DNA from: Onchocerca volvulus
Taxonomy: Eukaryota > Nematoda > Chromadorea > Rhabditida > Onchocercidae
Length of the DNA: 64,000 nucleotides
Reading direction: 5' to 3'
Assembly (NCBI GenBank): GCA_000499405.2
Contig: HG738140.1
Coordinates: 2,809,024 to 2,873,023 of the forward strand
The notes under the pieces are model-generated. The model was not told the DNA's origin. It made no database searches and was given only the letters and a program-made list of their open reading frames with translations. Positions 36,401 through 48,273 of this stretch are shown here, piece by piece. The position numbers were made by a program, and so were the translations under genes. Numbering within the stretch: the first letter of the stretch is position 1; every line of letters starts with the position of its first letter.

Positions 36401-39286
36401 AGCACTTTCTAAGGTAATTTTTTGAACGATTTCTTATTGTGTCAATAAAGAAAAAAAAGTTTAATAAAACATAAATATGATATGTAGCAGTGTAATTGAT
36501 GATAGTGATAAATTGATGCATTTGAAAAGTGCTAATACGCGAGAAGTTTTTATCGTTTCGCCAGTTTGTTCATTCTTGATATGAAGATTATGTAGTTACT
36601 TAGTTCTCTGTTAAGGCAGCACAATAATACGTGTTATTCTAAAATGAAATAATGTTACACTAAAGTTTCTTCTGCTTTAAGCTATCCTTCGATGCGGATC
36701 CAGAGAGTCGTGAAGCATCTTTTGTAGCAATTGGAGCTATCATGAGAATTGTTGGCGAGAATGCTATAAATATATATTGCAGTGAAATTATGGAAGATGA
36801 CATTAAATCGGCAAAGGTTTTCATAAGATTATTTCACAATTTAAATTCATGGTAGTGAATTTAGTCACTGTTAATCTTATAATGATTTAAGGTTTTTTTT
36901 TTTTTGAATAATACAAACACAAACATTTTGAACATAAGGTTATTATTTGATTTCTTTGTTGCGAATTTTTTTAGGTCCGTGAGAAATGCGAAAGTTTGAT
37001 AAAAGATTTTGGATTAAATGCTTCGGCTCCAATTTTGAAGTTGTATCAGAAAACGAAATCAACAGTAGCTATTACAAAAGCTGGGAACAACAAAGCAGCT
37101 AGTGTTGGTGCTAAGAAAAAGGTAAGTGTGGACAGCATGTCATTTGATTGGACATTATTTTGTTCCAAATATTTTAAGACAGCAACTCTTACCAAATACG
37201 GCAAATGTTAGGTAAGTTTTTAGTTCTCTTAGTTTTGAAAACTTGGTGGAATTAAAATTATGATGTGATTATTTATTTTCATTTGTGTTAAATTTGTATG
37301 GAAACAACGAAACGTTGAAGATTTGTTTCTTTTTTTTCTTTTTTCTTTTTTTTTCTTTCTTTCTTTCTTTTTGATCAACTCGAAATATTGATCTTTGATG
37401 TTGGTTTGCGGTTTGTTTCTGATTTCTCACTGATATTACATCCTCCCATGTTTTTTTTTTTTAATACTGAGCTGTTTCTCGTCTGTTCAGATAGATTTGC
37501 CATCCATTCTTCATGCTATTAAGATATCAATTTCTGATCGATTAGGTTCAATATATTTATTAAAAAAAATAGCGTATTCTCATAAATGTATCCATTCCAC
37601 GGACTATGCATGGTCCATCTTTCCACATGTATGATTATTTAATGAATCATTAAATGACAGTGATAGAATGATTAATGATTCTTTTAAATAACATTATAAA
37701 TGGTGTCAAATATCTTTTTTAACGTAGAATTGAGAGAGTTTTATTTTTAATTATTTCTTGTTGTAGAATAGATGGTGTACATTCTAGTACATTGATTTTT
37801 TTTTTTTTAACAAAGCACTATTATCAAAAGAAAAAAAGAAAATCTCACCAAAGCCAAGATTTCATATATGAAAGCTATGTAAGCCAGTAGCAAGAGAAAT
37901 GAGTAAAATTATTTCTTTAAATATCTGTTTTTTCATAGTCTAGTGGAATGCATATTTTCATGGTGAGTCGAACTTTGAAATTTATTTTTCAGGATTCAAA
38001 AAATAATGTGAAGATCACAAAAAAAGTGCCTTATGATGCGACGGTTCCAAAATCAAAATTTAACAGTACGATAGTGCCTGCAGCTAGAATTCAGTCTGTA
38101 CGTCTTGCAAGCGCTTCAGCGGCCAATGTGTCAATGAAAGTAAAACATGAGAAATCAGAAGAGAAATTATCGGCAAGATCGCTTAACACCGTAGAAAAAG
38201 CTAATTGTAATGTATTTTAATATTTCAGTTCATTGCATATATTCTGCTGTATTCTATTTTCGATTTACATTTTGGTCCGCATTAGTTTAATTATGTTATC
38301 GTTCTGTAAGTGGTACTGAATCCCCTTAATTTTTGCTGCTTATTTTTTGTTCCATTTACCATTATTGTTTAACTTTGTAGTATCATTACAGGTATTAAGA
38401 TACCGGCAACTTATGAAACAAGAATTTATGAAAATAATTCAAATGAAAATGATGTTTTTTTTGATGCTGCAGAAGAAATAGAGGTTGCATCACATAGTTC
38501 CAGTGATCCCGATGATTCGTCCAAGAGAAATAGAACATTTATTGTGGAGGAAAAAGAACCAGGTGACCTATGTCTAGATTTTGGAAAAGATCAAATTCCG
38601 AATTAATTATTTCACAACTTTTCGGTTGAAATACTTTTGTTTTCATATTTTATCAGCTTCAGAAATTGGAACTACAGAAAAATCAGTTCCATTGCAGTCT
38701 GCTAGTCGTGAAATGAAGCGATCCGATACAGCCAATTTCACAGTTTCATCGGTCAGTGATTTTGTATTGCAATTTAATTTTAATTTTTTTGTTTGATTTC
38801 CTTAATTCTAATTGCAGTTAGCGAAATCCTAATTTACAAACTGATTAGAGTACGGCGTTTCTTCTAGTTTAGCATGGGGCAGTGCTGGATGAAGATAAAC
38901 TTCCAGATGAAACTTATCTTAAACTGTTTAATTTAATCTTTGATCGGTTTGCTATTTTCTTAGACTGGCTATTTTTTGTCGAACAAGTGCGAAAATGTCA
39001 TAGCTTAAAGTTTTAATGAAATATAGTGTATTTCCTTCTACTGTTTGGCATTACCATGTTTGTTTGACCCGACTAATTTTCATGAAAATTTCTCAAAATA
39101 TGGGTGGAAAGAATTTATTTTGTCAGTTTTGTTCACAGAGTGATTTTCGTTGAGGCATGGAAAGTTTTCAATAGTTTTAAGAAGTTAATTTTTAAGGCAC
39201 GCAACTGTGGATCTCGCTTACCCACTCCGGTACTGCGTGGCCCATCCGGAAGTCGCATCCCCATACCTGTTCAGAGACGTACGTGA
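33448..39286 (+). CDS. zyg-9: XMAP215/ch-TOG/ZYG-9-type microtubule polymerase with two TOG domains and an SxIP-type tail
   Basis: TOG-array proteins bind tubulin dimers and speed plus-end growth at centrosomes and spindles. Sixteen exons join in phase: 33448-33621, 34077-34181, 34347-34436, 34531-34698, 34796-35035, 35287-35445, 35561-35641, 35729-35833, 36026-36115, 36246-36413, 36682-36816, 36975-37121, 37993-38206, 38392-38562, 38657-38751 and 39197-39286, giving about 743 residues. TOG 1 (about 1-230) and TOG 2 (about 285-540) both show XMAP215-type HEAT motifs: KW-x-(E/D)R(R/K)-(D/E), (K)D-N-x-V, LRxxF, (L/A)-x-EKFKEKK, NP-x-(I/V)K and DP-(D/E)-x-REAS. The rest is a Lys/Ser-rich linker, an acidic stretch and a basic end with SRLPTP and SRIPIPVQRR, fitting the [ST]-x-[IL]-P EB1-binding motif. 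C. elegans ZYG-9 has three TOGs and is about twice as long, so this is a short form or a paralogue. Intron 2 appears to be GC-AG. A small exon in 38752-39196 cannot be excluded. Confidence 0.85.
34178..34346 (+). other. Probable GC-AG intron in the TOG gene (intron 34182-34346)
   Basis: Exon 2 must end at 34181 (IPM) for the frame to continue into ILVQILEKFKEKK in exon 3; the bases after it are GCACGT. The only nearby GT (34186) shifts the frame into a stop within eleven codons. The equivalent boundary in the second TOG repeat (KYIPM|IL against MYIPK|IY) sits at the same place with a normal GT donor, supporting the assignment. Confidence 0.6.
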
Positions 39287-40282
39287 GAATCGTGATTTTT
39301 TGACTTTTTTTGATTTCTTTTTGTGTAATAAATTTTTGATTAAAATTTAAAAGATATTTTATTGCTTATCATTATTTTTTTATTTCTTTTCAATCAAAAT
39401 CACTTCCTGTTTTCATATCCAATTGTTTTTGGTTTCAAATGTTGCCTTAATATTGAAAAAGCATTTTATATATGCAATAGTATTCTGCAGGACTTACTAC
39501 CATTTTATCGGGTTACGTGATGATGTGTATAGCGATCTCTACTTGTGTCTACATACTTTTGTTCTTTCGAATGTAATTCCGATATATCATAAATAAAAGT
39601 TTAAATTGTTAAAATGCTTCCATTTCTAAATGTCTAAGCTTAATCATTTCAAATCGTAGTAGTTGAGCAAGTGAATTTTTTAGGATCGAATGAGGCAATT
39701 GCATTTTTGATTTTCGATTTCGGCTCAAGCACAGTAAATGCTCAAGATTGCTTCCTTTCCTTTTAATTTCTGAGCATTTTATATCCTGTATTTTATTAAA
39801 AATATAACTGTTCTTCGGATTTAATGTAATATCGTTTATATTATCGCAGCTTTTCGCAAATCATAAAGTTACGTGAATTATTAAAACACGTCATTGAAAA
39901 ATTACAAAAGTTGTATGTACGAGTTATAATAGTGTTCAAAGGGAAAAAATTTGCAGATTTGTGTCATTTACGGAATTTAATCACTCCCCCTATGATATTA
40001 ACAAAATAGATTTTTGATAAAAAGAAGATTCATTTTGCCTGAGGCTTTAAATAAACTTGTTCTTTTGTTGTTCTAAAAGTTGGCAAATTTTTCGTACGAG
40101 AATCTTATCGCTCGAATGAGAATATTTATTTATTGATCACAATGATTATCAGAATTTTTAATCATCCTCTGAAGATCTCAAGGTCGATAATTTTAATCTA
40201 TTTCAGTAGTTTAATCGCTCCCCTTTTGCTGATTCAAATATTCGTCGAATATGTAAAATATTCTCAATAATTAAAATCGAAT
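39287..40282. other. Short intergenic region between two same-strand genes
   Basis: About 1 kb without exons. It should hold the 3' UTR of the TOG gene (AATAAA-type signals at about 39328 and 39592) and the promoter of the next gene. The neighbours are tandem on the plus strand; nothing in the sequence proves an operon. Confidence 0.45.
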
Positions 40283-42551
40283 ATGTCATTTGTATTGCCA
40301 TTTGTTATAATCCTTCTTGTAATTATTCTAAAAATTCCTTTTGGTGAGTTTAAAATTTTTTTCATTAATTTAATTCTTTTTGTACATGAATTTATGATAT
40401 GAATTACAGAGATTACCTAATAATCTCTGTAATTCTCCCGAAATATTCAAAATTAATATACTCGAATAATACTGGGATGAATTTTCATCAAAGAATATAA
40501 TTATCTATTGAATCTTAAGATTGAATTGGAATGATTGCCATTCGGTAAACGGTGAGATAATTTGAAAGTTCCATTTTATCAATTTTATTTTCTGTTTTAC
40601 GAATTTTGGATCTATAAAATGGACGTAAAATAATCACTTCATAGAATTGAAATCTAGGAAGTAAAGGAAAGTTAAAATTTGAAAATTTTGAAAAATTTTT
40701 TTAGAAATAGCACATTTTAAGAAATTTAAAGAAAAACTTCAAAATTTCGTTATTGTTTTATAGATGGCTGAACAAACAATTGGCGCATTTGACGTATACT
40801 TACGCATTTCAACAAACTATCTTAGTTGATGGGATGACATGATAAATTTGATTGTTTAATAAAAATTAAAAAAGAAAAAAAAATCTCCAGTTTCCGTAAA
40901 TTTAAACAGTATTAAGTGAAAGAAATTTTCGAAATTTTCAGTAATCGGTCAAATCGATTTGGGTTCATTTTCATTAGGACAAGATAAACGTGGTGATTTG
41001 AAAGTTGGTTTAAATCAGGCGGCGAATATTTTGGGATTTGGTGGTGATCGTGGATTGGATTTCACAATTGGTGAAGGTCGATTTGATACCAAAGGTAATT
41101 ATTATCTATCAAATTGCTACGAATGATAGATTGAATTTAATTTTTTAATTTTTGAAATAAAAAATATTACTTTTATTAATTCGTTAGCACGACATGGAGC
41201 CTTGATTGCTGGCGAAAGAATCGGTCTTGATTCAGGTTTTGGTCTTAATGAAGCTGAAGGATTGAATTTTGGAAGTTTTTTAAATGTAAGTCTAACGATT
41301 TAAACCAATTTTGAATAAATTTGAATTTATAAAAGATTAATCGCAAAAGGACGATTCTTAAAAAAGTTTTTTTTTTTTAATATTTTTGCATAACATTTAA
41401 TTAGTTATTTTTTCATAAATATTGATGTTACAACTTGCTTTTGTTCAACTTTTTGTTTTTACTTTTTATTTTTGCTTTTGCATGATGTAGCTAAACGATA
41501 AAATAGAAATTGCAGCATAAATTAATTTTGATTTAAATTGGCCTATTAATAAGATTAAATTTATTAAAATATCCAAAAAAAAAAATTAGTTTCAGTTCTT
41601 AAAAAATTTCTGCTAGCATATTAAAACACTAAAATCAAAACAACATCCATTATCCTTTTTTTTTTGTTTCAATTAAAAAACAATAATTAAATCAAAATCA
41701 TGATTACTGTTTTTTATTGCAATTATTATGAAGTTATGAGTTAAAAAAAAAAAAAACAAAGAAAAAAAAAGAACGAAAAACGAAAAAAGAAAGTTTTGTT
41801 TCTCATTTTTTGTTCAAAAATTACTAAAAAAGATTTATTTATTTATGTTTTGGTTTATTTGCTTTTTGTATTTGCACGAGTTTAACTTCACTATTTTCAA
41901 CTTTGCCGTGTATTTTTGGTTAGTTTCTAATTTTATTTTTGTATTTCTAAACTTTAACTGCATATTTTTCAAAATTAAATCTCGAGACAAAATTAAATCT
42001 CGAGATCTTGATATTTTGGTTGCGGATAAAACCAAATTTTTTTTTTTTTTTTTGTCTATTTCCTCATAATTTTTTTCATTATTTATTTATTTAGTGTATT
42101 TTTGAAATATAGTGATTATTTATTCTGATCATTGTGATTACATTCTAATAATTAGTTATTCTAATTATTATAATTGCATCCTAATTATGAATTCTGACTA
42201 TTATAATTAAATTTCGATTACTTATTTTAATTATTACAATCACATTACGATTATCATGATTATATCTTGATTATTTTTCCGTAACAGTTCGGCAAAAATC
42301 CCCTTTCAATCAATAATCCGGCTGGTCAATTTCTGTCATTTCTGGAAAATATCACCAAATTCTTCACTTCCGGTGGTAAATCATTGGAACCTCTGCCATC
42401 TCCGCTACAACCAAATATCCAAACAGAAAATGATTTCCGTAATTTTGGAACAAAACTACGAAAAATTTCTGGTAATACGATGAATGATATGCAATCCGAG
42501 AATGTCAATGATGGCGATTACTACCGTGATGTTGGCATTAATTTTCAATAA
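40283..42551 (+). CDS. Small secreted Gly/Asn-rich protein (unrecognised, likely nematode-specific)
   Basis: Four exons, 40283-40343, 40942-41094, 41188-41285 and 42288-42551, join in phase (1, 1, 0) with good splice sites, giving 191 residues. Exon 1 is a signal peptide (SFVLPFVIILLVIILKIPFG). The mature protein starts VIGQIDLGSFSLGQDKRGD and is made of short Gly-Leu-Asp phrases (LGFGGDRGLDFTIGEG, ERIGLDSGFGLNEAEGLNFG), then an Asn/Ser/Pro-rich C-terminal half ending GDYYRDVGINFQ. There are no cysteines and no recognised domain. The Gly-x-Asp repeats may be structural (extracellular matrix or a beta-rich fold), but function is unknown. Exon 4 could be trimmed by an internal donor (TTCTG|GTAATA near 42470), which would allow splicing to the repeat-bearing segment at 42893-43020. 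Confidence 0.75.
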
Positions 42552-42886
42552 TTAAACATAAAACTGAATATCATTTGTAAATTTTCCGACTTTTCTTTCC
42601 TGAAAATTTCATTTAATTTGCATTATTTCAGCTCGATTCATTCTTTGTTTCAAATTTTAAATTTAATTTCAAAAAAAAAGACATATCGATCCATATCGGT
42701 CACTTTCTTATATCGGCCATTTTTTTTAATTTCAAAAAGACTACGAAGGCAAATAGCTATCAAAAAATCAATTCTCTGCTTTAAATGAAAGATTAGGAAC
42801 TTAATTTTGTTAAAGTAATTATCATTTATCAGATTAAGACTTAATTCTGTCACAATAATTATCATTTATCAAATATTATTTGCAGA

Positions 42887-43029
42887 TTGAAGATGAAGTA
42901 ACTCAAGGAGAATTGTAACTCAAGGAGAATTGAAGACAACAATTGAATCTCCTGGAGAATTGAAGACAACAACTGAATCTTCTGAAGAATTGAAGACAAC
43001 AACTGAATCTTCCCTTCAGAAAACTTGAA
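42887..43029 (+). repeat. 30-bp coding-like tandem repeat (ELKTTTESSE) with a 17-bp frame-breaking duplication
   Basis: After a good acceptor (TATTATTTGCAG, ending about 42885) the sequence is open, then TAACTCAAGGAGAATTG is duplicated in tandem (about 42898-42931), shifting the frame. Next come three 30-bp units encoding GELKTTIESP, GELKTTTESS and EELKTTTESS, then LQKT and a stop. Period and purifying-looking codon pattern suggest a low-complexity coding exon, possibly an alternative 3' exon of the preceding gene, now broken by the 17-bp repeat. Confidence 0.5.
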
Positions 43030-43980
43030 TTATACTGGAATTGAAATTTTTTTGGAATTGAATTGAATGCTTACTATCATTTGAAATACATTCTATTTCG
43101 TTTGTTTTTTTTTGTTTTCTTTAAATTAATTTGTTTATATATTTCTTTATTCATCATCAATTTCACATCCCAGGTTAGACAAATTTCATTGTAAATAATT
43201 TTTTACAATTTCTATTGGGTTTAAATTTATCTCAGAAATATTTTCTTTATCATCAGGAATTAATCAATAAATTACTTAAAATTTATTTTCTCAAAGTCAC
43301 AATGTTTACAATCTATATTTATATATTAACATGAATATACGTGGACAAAGTTTGCTGAAATGTACATTTAAGCTCGAAATGAAATGCTCGATCAGAAAAC
43401 TTCTTTTTTTTTTTTCAAATTTATCATGATAAATTCATTTTCGTTCAATATATTTTTTTTGCCAGCATTTGATCGTGAAATAAGCAATTCTAATTTTCAA
43501 ACAAATTTAAGTAATGTCGTTAAAAACAAAAAAATTGAACGTACTATTGTTACATAAAAAATCTTAGAAAAAAAAAATCGTACTTTTTTAAAGAATTTTG
43601 TATGTCATAGGAAACAACATTCGTTAAAGATAGTTTTAAGAATGAGTAATTTTTTTTTTTTTTTTTTAAATCGAAAGACTTAAAAAAATTTTTTTTTTTT
43701 AAATCAATAACAAAAAAAGCAAAAAAAAAAGGATGAATTTATTTGTCACGAAAAGATGTAAATTATCTCATACATTTTAGCTTATTCATCGAACTAATCC
43801 ATCAATCAATACTATCAATTAAAATAGATCATTAAATCTGATCTTATATTAGAAATTGAATTTTTGCTAACTCTAACCTTTGATCCTTGATCTCGAGCGC
43901 AAATAAGTGCAAAATATCGTTTCATAAATTTTGAACAAATAATTATAATCGAAAAATTTTGAAATGACATAAAACACGAA

Positions 43981-46900
43981 TCAAAATTGTATTTTAGTAG
44001 CGTACAATGACATGAAATAGATAAATGAAAGACCAATTAGAAGACCGGTACTTTGTAATACGGTAACAATTTTACTTTCCTGATAATTATTATTGATTAA
44101 ATCAGAGGTTGCTTCACGCATTTCAGGAATCTGAAAACAATAAAATTGATCTAAATTAATTATTTTCTTCAATAATTAGCTAATTAGCTCCTTTATTTTT
44201 CTTCCTTTTTAATCGGTAAGGAACAACTAATTAAATTAACCCAAGTAAACTAATATCAATCTCAAAAATTGACAAATATTTTGCAAGATTAAAATTTTTA
44301 AACTTAAATGATTCATTAAACCCACGATAACTGTCATTATCATCATCATCATCATCATCATCTTTAACTCTGTTTAATCTTATCTTTATTAACAAAAAAT
44401 TTAATAACGAAATAACTTTTACCACCTTTTTAACTTTTACCATTTTAAAAAATTCTAATGAAACAGAAATTAAATTGTATTCTACTTTTTCTTTTTTTTT
44501 TTCATATAGTCTTATAGAATTAAAAAATTTAAAAAAAAATCTGCCAATTAAATTTTGCTGGCAAAAATTTTCAACTTTTAGCGACAGGAAATCGATATAA
44601 TTGTTTATTTGCATTTTATGCAAATAAAGATAAGCATTGATTACAAAGCTTATTCTTTCATTGATAAAAGCTGATAAAATGTAAAATCGCAATAAAAACA
44701 AAATTACAATTTGAATTGCTACTATAAAAGTAACTTTTGAAATTTTTTCATCTATGTATGTTCAGAAAATGACTAATTTTTCTTTGAAATTTCAAATAAT
44801 TCATTCTTTTATTTCATTTTTATATTATTCATAATTTTTTCAAAAATTTGAAAGATGAGTTTCATGAAGTATGTCGTGTTGAAAATGTGTATCGAATGAA
44901 AGTTTAAATTTGAAAAATTTAATCGCCGTCAGAAAATTAAATTTACGATTTCGAACGTAATTAATTATGTAATTGATTAACATATTAATCGTAAAACTTA
45001 CCAAAGTACCCAAGAAGACATAAAGATACATTCCGGATGAAACAGCAAAAACGAATGTATCAGTACCTTCGCTATAATCATCCAATAATGCTCCAATAGC
45101 GAAACCAAGATAACTTAGTGCTCCCGGTATTAAATTCAGTAATAGTGTTTTCCTGAGGCCTAATCCGGATTGAGCCAAAATAGCCAGAGTACCTAAAAAT
45201 TAGCACCTAAAAATTGGCATTTAAAAATTTTCCGAAACAGTATATAAATGTATAAAAGATGGAAAAAATACATTTAAAAATGAATAAAATATAACAAAAG
45301 TATTACTTAAAAGTATAATTTAAGTTATATTTTATTTTTAACTTGAAAAAGTATAACCTTTAAAGTATTACTTGAAAACTTTCAAAGTATAACTTGAAAA
45401 GAGCAAAAAGGAATTAAAGTGTAAATTAAATTTAGCTAAAATATTACTTGAAAAGAACTTCTAACGATTTGGCTTGAAGAAAGCATTTACTAAAACAAAA
45501 AAAAAAAAAAAAACGGGTCATAGGTCCATTGGCTATCATTTTAGATATATCAAAATTATTAAGATATAAATCGAAGATATTGGAATACATTATCAAAATA
45601 TATTATTAAATGTTATTAAAACTATCAAAATACTTAAAATATATTGATTGAATTTAATTAAAATCATCAAAAAATTCACCTAATTCTTGCGGAAATTGTT
45701 GCGCAATACATGCAACACCGATACTAAGGCCACGGCCTAGCGAATCCGCAAAAGCGACGCCGTTACTCATTCCGTCAACAAAGTTATTCGCAGAAGAGCC
45801 AAATAAAATCATATAGGCAATACTGGAAATTTCCAATGCTTCCGGTTGAACTTCCATTTGCTCAACAACGGCTACAGATACGCTTATTTTAGCTCCTTCT
45901 CTTGTCTGAAAATTCATCTTTTAAACTTTGAAAAATAAACTTTTCAACTTTTTTCTCTAATTTTCAATAAAATATTAAACTTGGCGAAAATTATTTTAAC
46001 AATTGATAATTTGACAAGTAGTATTTTAACAAGTGATAATTTGGCAAGAAGTATATTTAAATTGCGATTCCTGGAGTTCCTTACGTTAAAATTTACTTTT
46101 TAAACTTTTCAGCTTTCCTTCCTTCTCTAATTTTCAATAAAATATTAAAATTGGCGAAAATTACTTTGAAAAGTAAAAAAGAAAAAAAAAAGTACGACAA
46201 CGACAAAAAGAAAAGGAAAGGAAAATACATAGACATGGTGGAAGATGATCAACGAATATTGAATCTTAATAAATAAAAGAAATTCATCTATTAAATAGTA
46301 TAAGTTTTTAAATTCATTTAATATAATATTAAATTAATTAGCTGAATAATTTTGCTTCAATTGCATTATTTTATTCATCATTGATTTGAAACTTAATTTG
46401 AAACGAAGTATGAAATATTTAAATCATACGTGATTCTTGGATTTTTGCGAAAGTGTTGGAGAAGTGGAATAAATTGTCGCAATTGGCTGCGGTACTTGTA
46501 ATGAATTAGTATTCTCTATGCGATTTTCTGCGTCATCCAAGTGCATAATTACGGGAACATTTTTACGTGTTGAAAACTAGAAAAATTCTTTCATGAAACT
46601 TTTTACATGCAATATTCAAAATTATTAAAATTCAAAAATTCATGTCCAAAAATTTAAAACAAAAGATTTAAAAAAAATTCCGTTCAAAAATTGAATTAAT
46701 TTTTCAATTACTATAATGTAAATAATACCGTTCTAGTAATAGCTGAATTAACTGCTGCGCTTTCGATTTCAGCCTGAAATTCATTTAATTTTTATCATAA
46801 ATTTTAATTCCATTTGTGCAGAAAATAATTTACTTTACAGAATTAATTTAATTTATACAATTGAAAATAATATGAATTGCCAATTTGAATCTTATATGTA

Positions 46901-48273
46901 AATCTTAACAAGAAACCTGAATTTGCTCGATTTCATCTTTAGTATGTGAATTTTCACGACTTCTTGAATCGGTAAGTGTCGTCGTTAAACCTATTTTGTT
47001 GGTTTTCTTGATTTCCATCATCTTTTGTGATTTTCGATGCTACAATTTCACTTTAATTTGTAAAAAAATTTTTAAAAAAATCAAAATTTCATGAAAATTA
47101 AATATAAAAAGAAATTTTGAAAAGAATAAAAATCGTTTTTCTTATAAAAATATTTTTCTTGATATCCGTAAAATCAATAATTATGGGTGGAAATTTTTAT
47201 CGATAATTGAATAAATATCTTTAAAGAAATTTTTTCAAAATTTTTCTTCAAGAAAATTTTCATTAAAGAAAAAATTTTTACGAAAGTTTCAAATTTCTTT
47301 TTTTTCGAATTTTTTCAAAATTTCCAACTTGATAGAAAACGAAAATCAAAAACTAACACGTTTTATTTCCATTGCATATTTGAGTATCCTATCAATGGCA
47401 AAAAAGGCATACAATGATCCAAGGATGATCAATGATTTTATTGATTGTTCATTTTCTGGTACCTCAAAAGCCTAAAAAATTCGTTCCTTTTTTGATTAAT
47501 CAAATTTTTGAATTGGAATTATTAATTGTAGAAAATTCGATGATAAATTAGAAATTAAATTATTCAAAAAACTTGAAATTCAAAAAACTTTTACCCGTGG
47601 TAACATGATAAAAATGACGGAACCCGAAAGTGCACCAATACCGAGAGCTACCAAAAAGGTCATGACACGTTCGTAAAATTTTTTATTCAACAACGGTACA
47701 AATAAAAGGCATAATGGTGATGCAAATGCTGAGATTGTTACAATTATCATACCAATACCCCATGCTATAATTTCATTAATTAATTATTTAAAAAATTTTT
47801 TCAAACTAATTTATCATTTTTAATTTTAATTTTTATTTTGTTTTGTAATTTTATTTGCAAAAATTTGATCTAATTTTAATTAGTCAAATATCAATTTTTA
47901 ATTATGAAATTTACATATTTTATGCGTAACATGTATAGATTTATATTGATTGTATTTTTTTTTTATTTTTAAATTCTTAAAATTATTATTTTTTTTTCAA
48001 AGAATTTTATAATCTTATTCAAATTATTATTCGCTTATCTTTAATTTAATATTATTCTGAAATAGTGAAATAGTCAAAAGTTATATTAGTCGAAGGAAAT
48101 ATGAAATCTAAAAAAATATGATGCATGAAATCAAATTTATCAAATTATTATCTCTTTATCAGTAGAGAATATCAGTTATCACAAAAAAACGCAATACTTT
48201 GCCATGCTTCAGGTTTCTGTTCCATCGAATGAGTATGATTGAGTGGATTTGAATTTATCAATAATTGATCCAT
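43981..48273 (-). CDS. ZIP-family (SLC39, ZIP8/ZIP14-like) membrane protein with altered metal-binding motifs
   Basis: Nine exons join in phase: 48273-48198, 47764-47595, 47471-47358, 47039-46917, 46773-46729, 46576-46430, 45905-45680, 45192-45002 and 44130-43981, giving 413 residues. Eight membrane segments in ZIP order are visible: [45 protein letters not shown], a long Ser/Lys-rich cytoplasmic loop (about 130-220), then [74 protein letters not shown] and [24 protein letters not shown] and the last segments are ZIP8/14-like. However, the usual HN-x-x-DG reads NNFVDG, the EEFPHE/HELPHE motif reads QQFPQE, and the usual acidic/His residues of segment II are absent. Start: an in-frame TAA lies upstream of the ATG at 48273, with no acceptor between. 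Family is firm; transport activity is doubtful. Confidence 0.85.
44334..44363. repeat. (CAT)n microsatellite in the last intron of the ZIP gene
   Basis: A run of CATCATCAT units, about nine in length, lies within the intron 44131-45001. Confidence 0.9.

Noticed and set aside
44231..44701. Minus-strand open frame of 156 codons with an Asp run
   Set aside because: It lies within the last ZIP intron and the Asp run is the CAT microsatellite read in one frame; flanking ZIP exons splice across it in phase.
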